From contig NZ_JAINFL010000001.1 of assembly GCF_022458895.1 (NCBI RefSeq), forward strand, positions 1,054,001-1,118,000: DNA of 64,000 nt, in the 5' to 3' direction. The notes under the pieces were generated by a model, which was given only the letters and a program-made list of their open reading frames with translations, was not told the origin of the DNA and made no database searches. Positions 27,118 to 35,503 of this stretch are shown piece by piece (position 1 is the stretch's first letter; each line of letters begins with the position of its first letter). A program made the position numbers and the translations under genes. Source of the DNA: Roseihalotalea indica. Its GTDB lineage: Bacteria; Bacteroidota; Bacteroidia; Cytophagales; Cyclobacteriaceae.

Positions 27118-27999
27118 ATGTTTTCTGCAATACACCGCCCTATGATCCGAGACATCATCGATATCAACGACTTTACCATTCTGGTAGAAACTGCTAACTC
27201 TGACAAACCTACCCTGGATTCCTGCTTTTTTGATGAGCCGATCATTGCAGTGGCTTTTTATGGTTCGGGCAATGTGGAATTAGCCGTGAAGTATGGGGCT
27301 AAGAAAAAGATATATCATCATACCAAAGGGCTGGCTCTTTCCTTTTATGCAGATGATCAGGTAGAATTTACCCACACCATTTCGGCGAACAAGCCTCTGG
27401 AGAGTGTTTTAATTGCCACTTCAGCCCGTAATCTGGATAAGCTGCCCCATCAGGAGGGTGAGTTGTTTGGTGAGATGCTGCATCAGCTGGTGCATCCTCA
27501 GGACCATTACGTGGAAGGTCCCCGCTTCCTGATGACGCCCGAGATGCAGTCGGTGGTAGATCAAGTGTTTCATTCGCGGTACGAGGGAAAAGCGAAAATG
27601 ATGTTCTTCCGGAGCCAGATGACGGTTCTGCTGGCTCATTTCTTCGGGCACCTTTCTATACTGTCTGAAGAGGCTATTCCGGAAGATGAGCGGGAAAGAC
27701 TACAACTGGCAAAAGACATTCTTTCGGAAAACCTGGAAACGCCCCCCTCTCTGTCGGAGCTTTCCCGGCAAATTGGGCTAAATACCTTCAAACTGAAAAA
27801 GAATTTCAAGGAGCTGTTTGGCGTGCCGGTGTTCAAATACCTCCAGAATGAGCGGCTCACCAAAGCCCATGATCTGATTAGAAATCAGAGAATGACTATT
27901 CAGGAAGCCGCCTGGCAGGTGGGCTACGATAGTCTCAGCTCGTTCTCCAATGCTTTTGCCAAGAAATTTGGCTTTCGCCCCAGCGAAATAAAAGGATAG
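27118..27999 (+). CDS. AraC family transcriptional regulator
   Basis: 293 residues. An N-terminal sensing domain (~1-185) precedes a C-terminal double helix-turn-helix: PSLSELSRQIGLNTFKLKKNFKE, then MTIQEAAWQVGYDSLSSFSNAF, ending GFRPSEIKG. The effector is unknown. The ATG at 27142 (MIRDIID) is an alternative start. It probably controls the divergent DUF2236 gene or the downstream cytochrome operon. Confidence 0.9.
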   Translation: MFSAIHRPMIRDIIDINDFTILVETANSDKPTLDSCFFDEPIIAVAFYGSGNVELAVKYGAKKKIYHHTKGLALSFYADDQVEFTHTISANKPLESVLIATSARNLDKLPHQEGELFGEMLHQLVHPQDHYVEGPRFLMTPEMQSVVDQVFHSRYEGKAKMMFFRSQMTVLLAHFFGHLSILSEEAIPEDERERLQLAKDILSENLETPPSLSELSRQIGLNTFKLKKNFKELFGVPVFKYLQNERLTKAHDLIRNQRMTIQEAAWQVGYDSLSSFSNAFAKKFGFRPSEIKG

Positions 28000-28086
28000 G
28001 CCCTCGGAGATTTCTTCAACAAATCCTTTCCAAACAAATTCTACTACTTTTCGGACAAATGACTCAGTAGGGTAATCCGCAACTTT

Positions 28087-28119
28087 GTCTCATCAACAAT
28101 TAATTCATACTGATGAGAC
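28087..28119 (+). promoter_or_regulatory. 9-bp-stem hairpin overlapping the cytochrome start codon
   Basis: GTCTCATCA and TGATGAGAC are exact complements with a 15-nt AT-rich loop. The ATG at 28113 lies inside the 3' arm, so a folded transcript would hide the start codon. Confidence 0.45.
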
Positions 28120-28454
28120 ACTCTATAACCAGGCTTTTAAAACCCATCCTCCTTTGCTACGGGTTAGCGGGCATCCCTGCTTTGCGGGCGGCGGAACAGC
28201 CAACGATGGAGAGGGGAGAGCCTTTCCATTTAAAGCAGGCAGCTTTGGAGGTTTTGCAGACCAAGTGCAACGTCTGCCACAAAAAGAAAAATCCTCGTAG
28301 GGTATTTACCCTGGATAATATGTCAGATCTGGCACCCCGCATCTATAAGCAGGTCTTTGTCAAACAGCGCATGCCGAAGGGAAAAGAAACTCAACTAACC
28401 CGGGAGGAATACAACACGCTGGAAAAATGGCTTCTCACCGAAAACCTATTATAA
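28113..28454 (+). CDS. Small secreted c-type cytochrome-like heme protein
   Basis: 113 residues with an N-terminal signal peptide (residues 1-~26). It has a single heme motif CNVCH, and a candidate distal Met in KQRMPKGKETQLTREEYNTLEKWL, the pattern of small monoheme cytochromes. Periplasmic electron transfer is inferred. Its stop is 2 bp before the ATG of the DUF1772 protein, so the two are probably one operon. Confidence 0.8.
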   Translation: MRHSITRLLKPILLCYGLAGIPALRAAEQPTMERGEPFHLKQAALEVLQTKCNVCHKKKNPRRVFTLDNMSDLAPRIYKQVFVKQRMPKGKETQLTREEYNTLEKWLLTENLL

Positions 28455-28456
28455 CC

Positions 28457-28957
28457 ATGGAAATCTCAATAAAATCAATTTTGCTGTTTGTTGCCGTAGC
28501 ATTGACGGGGCTTTCTGCCGGACTGTTTTATGCCTGGGCGGTATCCATAATACCCGGCACCCGAAAGGTGGTAGACCTTACCTACCTGGAAACCATGCAG
28601 GTCATTAACCGCGCGATTCTGAATCCGGCTTTCTTCCTGATCTTTATGGGAAGCCTTATTCTCCTGATCATCAGTACTATTCAGCAGTATCAGGCCGGGC
28701 TGGCCTTCTGGATCATGCTGGCTGCTACGCTCACATATTTAGGGGGAACCTTTGGTGTAACGGCCTTTGGCAATGTCCCGCTTAACAATGCTCTGGATGC
28801 ACTTCATCTCCATGATATGAGTGTAGATCAGCTCACTGAATTCAGACAGTATTTTGAAGTAAAATGGAACCGCCTGCACATGATCAGAACCGTGTTTTCG
28901 GTGCTCTCCTTTCTGCTTTCGCTACTGGCTGTTTTTTCTCATACCAAAACAATTTGA
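28457..28957 (+). CDS. DUF1772 (anthrone oxygenase-like) membrane protein
   Basis: 166 residues with four hydrophobic segments. The family motif is GNVPLNNALD, with a following W-N-R-x-H...R (VKWNRLHMIRT). The reaction in bacteria is not established; fungal relatives oxidise anthrones. I chose ATG 28457, two bases after the cytochrome stop, over an in-frame start at 28427 that overlaps that gene. Followed 29 bp later by an NmrA-like gene. Confidence 0.82.
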   Translation: MEISIKSILLFVAVALTGLSAGLFYAWAVSIIPGTRKVVDLTYLETMQVINRAILNPAFFLIFMGSLILLIISTIQQYQAGLAFWIMLAATLTYLGGTFGVTAFGNVPLNNALDALHLHDMSVDQLTEFRQYFEVKWNRLHMIRTVFSVLSFLLSLLAVFSHTKTI

Positions 28958-28986
28958 CTATTCTTTAACCCTTAATATTTATAAAC

Positions 28987-29811
28987 ATGAAAAGCAACAT
29001 TTTAGTGATTGGCGGCACTGGCAAAACCGGTCGGAAAGTAGTGCAGAGCCTGCAAAATCTGAAACAAAACGTGCGGATAGGTTCCCGCAATGCGACTCCT
29101 CCCTTCGACTGGCAACGCCCGGATACCTGGCCGGCAGCTATGGAAGGCATAGAGAAAATGTATGTTACCTTTCAGCCTGACCTGGCCGTACCAAGAGCTT
29201 TAGATGCCATTGAAGCTCTGACCCGACAAGCCCGGCAAAGTGGTGTAAAAAAGATTGTACTGCTTTCTGGTAAAGGCGAGAAAGAAGCCGAACTTTGTGA
29301 GCAGGTAGTGATCCACTCCGGCATGGACTATACCATTGTGCGAGCCAGTTGGTTTAATCAGAACTTCAGTGAAAGTTTCTTCCTGGATCCGATTCTGGCC
29401 GGCCATGTTGCCTTACCCAAAGCCGAAGCCAAAACTCCCTTTGTCGATACTGATGACATTGCCGATGTAGCCGTAACTGCTCTGCTGGATGATAAACATA
29501 ATGGGCAGATTTATGAGTTGACTGGCCCCCGGCTACTGACTCTGGGGGAGGTGGTGGAGGAAATAGCCCAAGCTGCTAACCGGAATATTCAGTTTACGCC
29601 CATTTCTCAGAGTGCTTATACCAAAATGCTGGGTGAGGCCGGAATCCCCTCTGATTATGTCTGGCTGATTGATTACCTGTTTACAGAAGTAATGGGGACC
29701 GGAAGCAATAGTTTTGTCTCTCATGATGTTGAAAAAGTGCTTGGAAGGCCACCGAAAGATTTTTCAAAGTACGCGCAGGAGACCGCTAAAACAGGAGTCT
29801 GGCAGCCTTAG
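28987..29811 (+). CDS. NmrA-like NAD(P)-binding protein
   Basis: 274 residues. A Rossmann loop GGTGKTG at the N-terminus and a KKIVLLSGKG strand give the atypical SDR (NmrA) fold. There is no classical Tyr-x-x-x-Lys catalytic pair in the usual place. It resembles NAD(P)H azoreductase or quinone-sensor proteins. It follows the cytochrome-DUF1772 pair on the same strand, likely in the same transcription unit. Confidence 0.85.
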   Translation: MKSNILVIGGTGKTGRKVVQSLQNLKQNVRIGSRNATPPFDWQRPDTWPAAMEGIEKMYVTFQPDLAVPRALDAIEALTRQARQSGVKKIVLLSGKGEKEAELCEQVVIHSGMDYTIVRASWFNQNFSESFFLDPILAGHVALPKAEAKTPFVDTDDIADVAVTALLDDKHNGQIYELTGPRLLTLGEVVEEIAQAANRNIQFTPISQSAYTKMLGEAGIPSDYVWLIDYLFTEVMGTGSNSFVSHDVEKVLGRPPKDFSKYAQETAKTGVWQP

Positions 29812-29835
29812 ATGGTGCTTCGAACCAGGCTGAAG

Positions 29836-29876
29836 CCGCTAACGGGAAGTATAAGCTATGTCCGCACCGTTAGCGG
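29836..29876. terminator. Hairpin between convergent nmrA-like and hxlR genes
   Basis: CCGCTAACGG and CCGTTAGCGG pair perfectly (10 bp, extendable by AAG/TTT with one G-U), around a 21-nt loop. Only a short TTT follows, so it may be a weak or bidirectional terminator. Confidence 0.45.
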
Positions 29877-29904
29877 TTTGGTGTATTGTTCGGGCAAAAC
29901 GGTG

Positions 29905-30243
29905 TTACTTGCCCATAACCTCTTTTCGGTGTTTTAGTCCCCACTGGTATAGTTCATCCAGCAGGCTTTGCAGAGATTTGCCGTGCTCGGTAATAGAATA
30001 TTCTACCGTAGGCGGGAAAGTGTCGTGCACGGTTCGGGTCACCAATTTGTTGATTTCCAGCAGCTTCAGTTCTTTAGAGAGCATTTTATCCGTAATCCCC
30101 TGTACCTCCCGGGATAGCTGTTTGAAGCGCTTCTTTCCACCCGAGAGAGAAAGCAAAATCAGCAGTTTCCATCGGCCTTCCAGTGCTTCTAACGCATCTT
30201 TAATAGCCAGCACATTTTCCGGACATCCTTCTTGAGTGAGCAT
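29905..30243 (-). CDS. HxlR family transcriptional regulator
   Basis: 112 residues, winged helix. EALEGRWKLLILLSLSGGKKRFKQLSREVQGITDKMLSKELKLLE is the canonical HxlR DNA-binding core, with a Cys at position 7 (QEGCPENV) as in redox-sensing members. It is divergent from doxX. Three abutting palindromes fill the intergenic region (30268-30320) and are the obvious binding sites. This suggests control of itself and of doxX, probably by quinone or oxidative stress. Confidence 0.92.
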   Translation of the reverse strand: MLTQEGCPENVLAIKDALEALEGRWKLLILLSLSGGKKRFKQLSREVQGITDKMLSKELKLLEINKLVTRTVHDTFPPTVEYSITEHGKSLQSLLDELYQWGLKHRKEVMGK

Positions 30244-30267
30244 AAGTATCTTTTACATGAGTACGTT

Positions 30268-30320
30268 ACTATCCTCCCGGATAGCGCTATCCACCGGGAT
30301 AGTACTATCGGTTGGATAGT
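30268..30320. promoter_or_regulatory. Three abutting palindromic operators between hxlR and doxX
   Basis: Site 1 (30268-30285) ACTATCC-TCCC-GGATAGC; site 2 (30286-30303) GCTATCC-ACCG-GGATAGT; site 3 (30304-30320) ACTATC-GGTTG-GATAGT. The sites touch end to end. Consensus RCTATCC-N4-GGATAGY. They start 25 bp from the hxlR start and end 43 bp from the doxX start. Confidence 0.75.
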
Positions 30321-30363
30321 GAAGATAGCTACTTTTGAGCTATTCATAAAAAAAACATAGCGC

Positions 30364-30774
30364 ATGACCATTCAACAAAAATCTTCCAAAGTACTTCATA
30401 TTACCCTCTGGGTAGCCCAGCTATTGTTAGCATTCACCCTGCTGTGGTCGGGCACCATGAAATTGTTTCAACCGATCGAGCAACTTTCAGCCATGTGGCC
30501 CTGGGCGGGCGAAGTTCCGGTAGCCTTGGTAAAACTAACCGGGATAGTAGATGCACTGGGCGCCTTTGGGTTGGTGCTACCGGCCCTGCTCCGAATAAAG
30601 CCGCAACTTACTCCGCTGGCGGCGGTTGGAGTTATTGTACTGATGGTTTGTGCAAGTATTTTCCATATTCTGAGGGGAGAGACATCACAAATAGGAGTGA
30701 ATATAGTTTTTGCTATTATAGCTGCTTTTGTAGCGTGGGGCAGGTTTAAGAAGGCACCGATTGCCGCCAGGTAA
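30364..30774 (+). CDS. DoxX-like family membrane protein
   Basis: 136 residues with four membrane segments. The first helix holds the family mark LLAFTLLWSGTMKLFQP, and GIVDALGAFGLVLPALL follows. DoxX relatives are linked with redox stress and quinone handling. The divergent HxlR gene and the operator array point to HxlR control. Confidence 0.85.
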   Translation: MTIQQKSSKVLHITLWVAQLLLAFTLLWSGTMKLFQPIEQLSAMWPWAGEVPVALVKLTGIVDALGAFGLVLPALLRIKPQLTPLAAVGVIVLMVCASIFHILRGETSQIGVNIVFAIIAAFVAWGRFKKAPIAAR

Positions 30775-30811
30775 ATATGTTGATTACTGGCATTGCTTTT
30801 CTTAAAAACGA

Positions 30812-30865
30812 CTACGCCAACCGTAGATTCAACTACATAAGTAAAGGATGAAATACAGACCTTTA
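30812..30865 (+). promoter_or_regulatory. Conserved promoter/operator block, copy 1 (before AraC gene)
   Basis: CTAC-N7-GTAGATTCAACTACA, then 20 bases, then GACCTTTA. The same layout and spacing recur at 32649-32702. CTAC/GTAG/CTAC form alternating inverted half-sites. GACCTTTA lies where a -7 box would be, 49 bp before the AraC start. Confidence 0.65.
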
Positions 30866-30913
30866 CAGGTTGGAATATAAGTCGGGAGCAACGTATATTT
30901 TAATTTTCGAGTT

Positions 30914-31825
30914 ATGAAAAATATCCAGCCCCAGAGGATCAGGAGCATCCATGAGTACCATCAGTTTATGAGGTTGCAAAAACCGGAGCATCCGCTGATC
31001 AGCGTGATAGATTTTGAAACCATTGTGCATTTGCCGGGCAGTAAGTCCGTCAGCATGGTCATGGATTACTATTCTATAGCGCTCAAAAAAAACTTCAACG
31101 GCAAAATGCGCTACGGACAGCAGGAATATGATTTTGATGAAGGAGTGATGACGTTTATGGCACCCGGTCAGGTCTTGCACATTGAGTCAGAAGAGCAATT
31201 GAAACATTCGGGGTGGTTGCTACTGGTTCATCCTGATTTTTTGTGGAATACCCCGCTGGTCAAAACCATTAAGCACTACGAGTATTTTGATTATTCGGTC
31301 AATGAGGCGTTGCATCTTTCGGAAAAGGAAGAACGGATGGTGAACGGAATCATTCAGAACATTGAACAGGAATACCGATCTAACATTGACAACTTCAGTC
31401 AGCGTGTGGTCATTGCCCAACTTGAATTATTACTGACCTATGCCGATCGGTTTTATCATCGCCAATTCATCACCCGCAAAATTACCAATCATAAAATCCT
31501 GGATCGTCTGGAAAGCATTCTGGCGGAATATTTTAACAGCGATACTTTAGTTGATGGATTGCCTTCGGTACAATACATCGCCGAAACATTAAACGTATCA
31601 CCCAATTATTTAAGCAGCTTGCTTAAATCCTTGACTGGCCAAAGCACCCAGCAGCACATTCATAACAAGCTGATTGAAAAAGCCAAGGAAAAACTATCTA
31701 CGACTGATCTATCAGTCAGTGAAATTGCTTATGATCTGGGTTTCGAGCATTCACAATCATTTAGCAAACTGTTCAAGAGCAAGACGCACCTTTCGCCCAT
31801 AGAATTCCGTCATTCCTTCAATTGA
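30914..31825 (+). CDS. AraC family transcriptional regulator
   Basis: 303 residues with an N-terminal cupin-like sensor (~40-160). The C-terminal HTH pair is PSVQYIAETLNVSPNYLSSLLKS and LSVSEIAYDLGFEHSQSFSKLF, ending HLSPIEFRHSF. Many close relatives sit next to SDR genes, as here. The shared block before this gene and before 32743 suggests it regulates both itself and the NmrA-like gene. Confidence 0.92.
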   Translation: MKNIQPQRIRSIHEYHQFMRLQKPEHPLISVIDFETIVHLPGSKSVSMVMDYYSIALKKNFNGKMRYGQQEYDFDEGVMTFMAPGQVLHIESEEQLKHSGWLLLVHPDFLWNTPLVKTIKHYEYFDYSVNEALHLSEKEERMVNGIIQNIEQEYRSNIDNFSQRVVIAQLELLLTYADRFYHRQFITRKITNHKILDRLESILAEYFNSDTLVDGLPSVQYIAETLNVSPNYLSSLLKSLTGQSTQQHIHNKLIEKAKEKLSTTDLSVSEIAYDLGFEHSQSFSKLFKSKTHLSPIEFRHSFN

Positions 31826-31889
31826 TCTTAATGCAGTTGTTTCGTAGGTTGAGATCAAACAATTCTATCTCGATTAACTTTAAGCATTC

Positions 31890-32594
31890 ATGAAAAACAT
31901 TGTAGTCACTGGCGGTACTAAAGGGATTGGAGAAGCCATTGTGAGAGATCTATGTAAAGAGGGGCATCGGGTGTTTTCTGTTTATAGCTCGGATGATGCT
32001 GCGGCCGAGAAGCAAAAGCAGCAGCTAAAGGAGTACCATCTCGATGTTATCAAAGCAGATGTATCCGATAACGAAACCGTAAAAAAATTAGCCAGCACCA
32101 TTGAAGCAGAGTGCAGAATCATCGATGTGCTGATTAACAATGCCGGCATTGCCAAATTCAAAAGTTATCAGGAAATAACCTACGAAGACTGGCTGCATAC
32201 CCTACAAGTGAACCTGACCTCTACGTTTATTGTGACGCAGGCATTTTTACCTTTGCTAATGGCTGCGGAGAAGGCCAAAATCATCAATATCTCATCGGTA
32301 GCGGCGTTTAATGGCGGAGTGGTGGGGCCGGATTATACCGCTTCCAAAGCCGGTCAACTGGGGCTTACCCGCTACTATGCCCGAGAGCTGGCCGATAAAA
32401 ATATCACCGTAAACACGATTGCGCCTGCCCTGGTTAAAACCGACATGTTGAAGAAAGATCTGGACCCGGATATGATGCCCGTAAAAAGATTTGGCGAATC
32501 GGAGGAAATTTCTCAGGCAGTTCTGTTCTTAATGAATAACGACTACACTACCGGACAGACCATTCACGTCAATGGGGGCTTGTATTTTACCTAA
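31890..32594 (+). CDS. SDR family NAD(P)-dependent oxidoreductase
   Basis: 234 residues, a complete classical short-chain dehydrogenase: TGGTKGIGEA cofactor loop, NNAGIA, the catalytic Ser in ISSVAA and the Tyr-x-x-x-Lys in YTASKAG. Resembles 3-oxoacyl-ACP reductase-type enzymes; the substrate is unknown. It lies 64 bp after the AraC gene and could be read through from it. An inverted pair TTGATCT/AGATCAA (31822-31858) spans the gap. Confidence 0.92.
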   Translation: MKNIVVTGGTKGIGEAIVRDLCKEGHRVFSVYSSDDAAAEKQKQQLKEYHLDVIKADVSDNETVKKLASTIEAECRIIDVLINNAGIAKFKSYQEITYEDWLHTLQVNLTSTFIVTQAFLPLLMAAEKAKIINISSVAAFNGGVVGPDYTASKAGQLGLTRYYARELADKNITVNTIAPALVKTDMLKKDLDPDMMPVKRFGESEEISQAVLFLMNNDYTTGQTIHVNGGLYFT

Positions 32595-32648
32595 ATAGCG
32601 AAATATTTTCTGCATACCAGGATATCTTATCTCGCGTCGTAGAAGCGG

Positions 32649-32702
32649 CTACAACAAGCGTAGATTCAGCTACAGGATCTGGCGTTGAAGTATAGACCTT
32701 TG
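32649..32702 (+). promoter_or_regulatory. Conserved promoter/operator block, copy 2 (before NmrA-like gene)
   Basis: CTAC-N7-GTAGATTCAGCTACA, 20 bases, then GACCTTTG. From the first CTAC to GACC is 46 bp, as in copy 1. The bases before GACC also agree (G.TGAA.TA.A). Confidence 0.65.
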
Positions 32703-32742
32703 TAATCGCAAGGTTTAATGCTAAAACAAAAACTTAGTGATT

Positions 32743-33621
32743 ATGAACGTGATAGTAACCGGTTCGCTAGGCCACATTGGTGAGCCGCTAACCAGAGAAT
32801 TAGTACAAGAAGGTCATACCGTTACGGTGATCAGTAGCAATCCGGAAAGACAAACCGCTATTGAAAGTCTCGGTGCAGCCGCGGCCATTGGCTCGCTGGA
32901 AGATATTGATTTCCTAACATCTACTTTTACCGCTGCCGATGCCGTCTTTGCCATGGTGCCACCCAACTTTGCCGAGGCCGACCTGGTAGCCTACTACCGC
33001 AGAATTGCCAGTAATTACGCACAAGCTATCTCCGGGTCGGGTATCAAACGTTTGGTTTATCTCAGCAGTTATGGTGCTCATCTGGACAAAGATAGTGGGT
33101 TTATTCTAGGCGCTCACCATGCCGAAGGTATTTTGAATGAACTGCAAAATGTAGCCACTACTCACCTGCGCGCTGGGTACTTCTACTACAATTTTTACGG
33201 CTTTAAAGATATGATTGAAACGCAGGGAATTATGGGAGCTAATTACGGTGGCAATGACAAGATGGTGCTGGTGGCACCCAGCGATATTGCTACTGTTGCG
33301 GCAGAAGAAATTCAAACACCAACCACTGGCCAGCACGTGCGATATGTAGTGAGCGATGAGCATACGGCCGACGAAGTTGCTCATATTCTGGGCACTGCTA
33401 TTGGTAAGCCTGATCTGAAATGGATCACCTTTACCAATGAAGAAATGCAGGAGGGCATGGAAAAGAGAGGTATGCCTGCCCATATGGTTAGCAACTTTGT
33501 TGAGTTGGGAGCCAGTCTGCACAACGGTTCACTACTGGAAGACTATGAACACTATGCGCCAGTTCCTATGGGTGAAGTGAAACTGGAAGATTTCGCTCGG
33601 GAATTTGCCAAAGCTTTTTAA
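32743..33621 (+). CDS. NmrA-like NAD(P)-binding protein (azoreductase-like)
   Basis: 292 residues with the N-terminal Rossmann loop VTGSLGHIGEPL and a KRLVYLSSYGAH strand. THLRAGYFYYNF and the C-terminal region match NmrA/HSCARG-type proteins. ATG 32743 is preferred to GTG 32737. Regulated, by inference, through the conserved block upstream. It is not a close copy of 28987-29811. Confidence 0.87.
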   Translation: MNVIVTGSLGHIGEPLTRELVQEGHTVTVISSNPERQTAIESLGAAAAIGSLEDIDFLTSTFTAADAVFAMVPPNFAEADLVAYYRRIASNYAQAISGSGIKRLVYLSSYGAHLDKDSGFILGAHHAEGILNELQNVATTHLRAGYFYYNFYGFKDMIETQGIMGANYGGNDKMVLVAPSDIATVAAEEIQTPTTGQHVRYVVSDEHTADEVAHILGTAIGKPDLKWITFTNEEMQEGMEKRGMPAHMVSNFVELGASLHNGSLLEDYEHYAPVPMGEVKLEDFAREFAKAF

Positions 33622-33664
33622 ATAGGCGGATAAAATACTTCCGATATGCGTTCTCTCCCGCCCC

Positions 33665-33696
33665 CTTCAGAGTCTTCTCGCCAGAGGGCGCTGAAG
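33665..33696 (+). repeat. REP-like palindrome, copy 9 (degenerate)
   Basis: Outer arms CTTCAG and CTGAAG with AGTCTTCTCG inside keep the family layout. Lies 44 bp after the NmrA-like stop. Confidence 0.6.
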
Positions 33697-33773
33697 TAAT
33701 ACAATGCTTTATAGATTAAAGATTTTATGGTAGCTTAGCCTCAGAGCTCTTTTATGCATGAAGCAAACAGCAC

Positions 33774-34319
33774 ATGACACGTACCATAAAGTTAAAAACA
33801 GTTTTGCCCTATCCACCCGAGAAAGTCTGGATAGCCTTAACAGATTCAGAGATTCTGGGTAGCTGGTTTATGGAGAATGACATTGAGCCTAAGCTTGATC
33901 ATTATTTTACCTTCCGAATGGCTCCGCAAAAAGGCTGGGATGGTATAACCCATTGCCAGATAATGGCATTAGAGCTGCAAAAACACATTGCTTACACCTA
34001 TCGTGGTGAGGCAACTGGCGAGAAAGCATTGGCTTGTGCCGGTATTCATTCTGACAAAGCAGACAATGTGACGAAGGGGCTTTTTACAAAATTAGATACA
34101 GTCTTACGATTTACCCTGGAACCTACCTGCGGTGGCACTCTTCTTTCCCTGGCCCATTCAGGTTATAAAGGGTGGAAACTGGTGATCATTAGTTTTATTA
34201 TGCAAATGGGCTGGAAAAAGCAGTTAAAGAAGAAATTGCCAAAAGTTCTAGCCAGTGACATGGTATTGCCTAACATGAAAAAGTCTTCCCCCTCAGAGTC
34301 GCTCGTCAGGGGACTTTGA
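33774..34319 (+). CDS. SRPBCC (START/AHSA1-like) domain protein
   Basis: 181 residues. TVLPYPPEKVWIALTDSEILGSWFMEND and the following strands are typical of the AHSA1 branch, which binds hydrophobic ligands. The last ten residues (SPSESLVRGL) and the stop codon are encoded by REP copy 10, so the natural C-terminus has been replaced or extended by the repeat. The last helix (KKQLKKKLPKVL) is unusually basic. Confidence 0.82.
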   Translation: MTRTIKLKTVLPYPPEKVWIALTDSEILGSWFMENDIEPKLDHYFTFRMAPQKGWDGITHCQIMALELQKHIAYTYRGEATGEKALACAGIHSDKADNVTKGLFTKLDTVLRFTLEPTCGGTLLSLAHSGYKGWKLVIISFIMQMGWKKQLKKKLPKVLASDMVLPNMKKSSPSESLVRGL

Positions 34320-34320
34320 G
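34292..34320 (-). repeat. REP-like palindrome, copy 10, inside the 3' end of the SRPBCC gene
   Basis: CTCAGAGTC, GCTCGTCAGG, GGACTTTGAG in reverse orientation. It supplies the last codons and the TGA of the upstream gene. Confidence 0.83.
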
Positions 34321-34394
34321 GAAGCACGGGATGATTTTTCATATAAATACCCAAGATCAGTGAAAAGAAAGTTGCCAGAGGTGATAGCCATCGC

Positions 34395-35480
34395 CTAAGA
34401 TGAAAAGGAGAGTTTCCTGGCTTTTAACGCCTTCTTTTTCAACCCAAACAGTGGTCGGATGAAATTTACTCGTCTGATGATCAACTCATACATACCGAAA
34501 CACCCAGCGACCGTAAATACTACCAGTAGCCCAAACTGAAGAGGTGCCGGAATATTCAACGGAAATATCAGCCACGACCCCAGGTACAGAAAAACCATGT
34601 GCACAATGTATACCGGGTAGGCCGCCTGACTTAAGTAGCTTAATGCGGCACTGGGATGATTCAGGTAGCGATAGCCAAAAGCAAAAACAGCCAGTATCCA
34701 CGCATTAGATTCTACGGACACTAGGTAATTAGAGGCAGGTTGAGGGTATTGAGTAAGCCGGACCGCAAAAAGTGCAGCGGCTACTACAAGAAACAGCCAT
34801 CGCCACTTCAGCATCATCTCCCAGAATGGCGGACCGCTCAACACAAAGCAGAAGCCAAAGAAGAAGGCCAGCAAACCCAGGAAGAATCCGTGCCACGTCA
34901 TGGCATAGAGCTCATATGGAGTTGGGTTAACTAACACTACCTCCATCATGAAAGCGGCTATCACCGGAATAAGACCTAAAGGAGTGCTTAGTATTTTTTT
35001 AATACCCTGAGCCAGAACCCCTTCTTCGTTATTCTTTAAGTAGAAAAAAACCGGAGATAGCACAACTACATATACAAAGATATTACCCAGAAACCACAAA
35101 TGACCGGGATTGTAGTTATAGCTCAGGTCCATGTTATAATAGTTCTGCCAGATAAAGATATGAAGGGGAACAATGAAGAAAATACCAAACAGGAAAGGGA
35201 CTAGAATCCGGTTGGCCCGCTCCGTGATCAGTTGTTTCCAGTTTCTTCTCCGAAGGGCAAAATACACTCCCATGCCCGATACAAAGAACAGTAGCGGTAT
35301 TCTCCAAACGTTCAGCATCATCATCGGAATCCATAAGGATGGCCAGGGGTTTTTATTGGCAATAAAACCGATCATCACCCCCCAGAGTTGAAAGCCAATG
35401 GCGATGTGGTAGACCAAAAGCAGGCCAATGGCAATCACTCTCAGCCAATCAATATCGTATCTTCTATTGGTAGTTAACAT
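34395..35480 (-). CDS. Acyltransferase_3 family membrane protein
   Basis: 361 residues with about ten membrane helices. N-terminal RRYDIDWLRVIAIGLLLVYHIAIGF includes the catalytic His of the family (VYH), and ERANRILVPFLFGIFFIVPLH follows. These enzymes O-acetylate exported glycans or lipids from the inner membrane. It lies 23 bp downstream of the ankyrin lipoprotein gene on the same strand. Confidence 0.85.
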   Translation of the reverse strand: MLTTNRRYDIDWLRVIAIGLLLVYHIAIGFQLWGVMIGFIANKNPWPSLWIPMMMLNVWRIPLLFFVSGMGVYFALRRRNWKQLITERANRILVPFLFGIFFIVPLHIFIWQNYYNMDLSYNYNPGHLWFLGNIFVYVVVLSPVFFYLKNNEEGVLAQGIKKILSTPLGLIPVIAAFMMEVVLVNPTPYELYAMTWHGFFLGLLAFFFGFCFVLSGPPFWEMMLKWRWLFLVVAAALFAVRLTQYPQPASNYLVSVESNAWILAVFAFGYRYLNHPSAALSYLSQAAYPVYIVHMVFLYLGSWLIFPLNIPAPLQFGLLVVFTVAGCFGMYELIIRRVNFIRPLFGLKKKALKARKLSFSS

Positions 35481-35503
35481 TCTTTTATAGGTTGTGTAAG
35501 AGA

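Noticed and set aside
31822..31858. TTGATCT/AGATCAA pair as a terminator between AraC and SDR genes
   Set aside because: Seven-base arms with a 23-nt loop and no T-run. Too weak to call.
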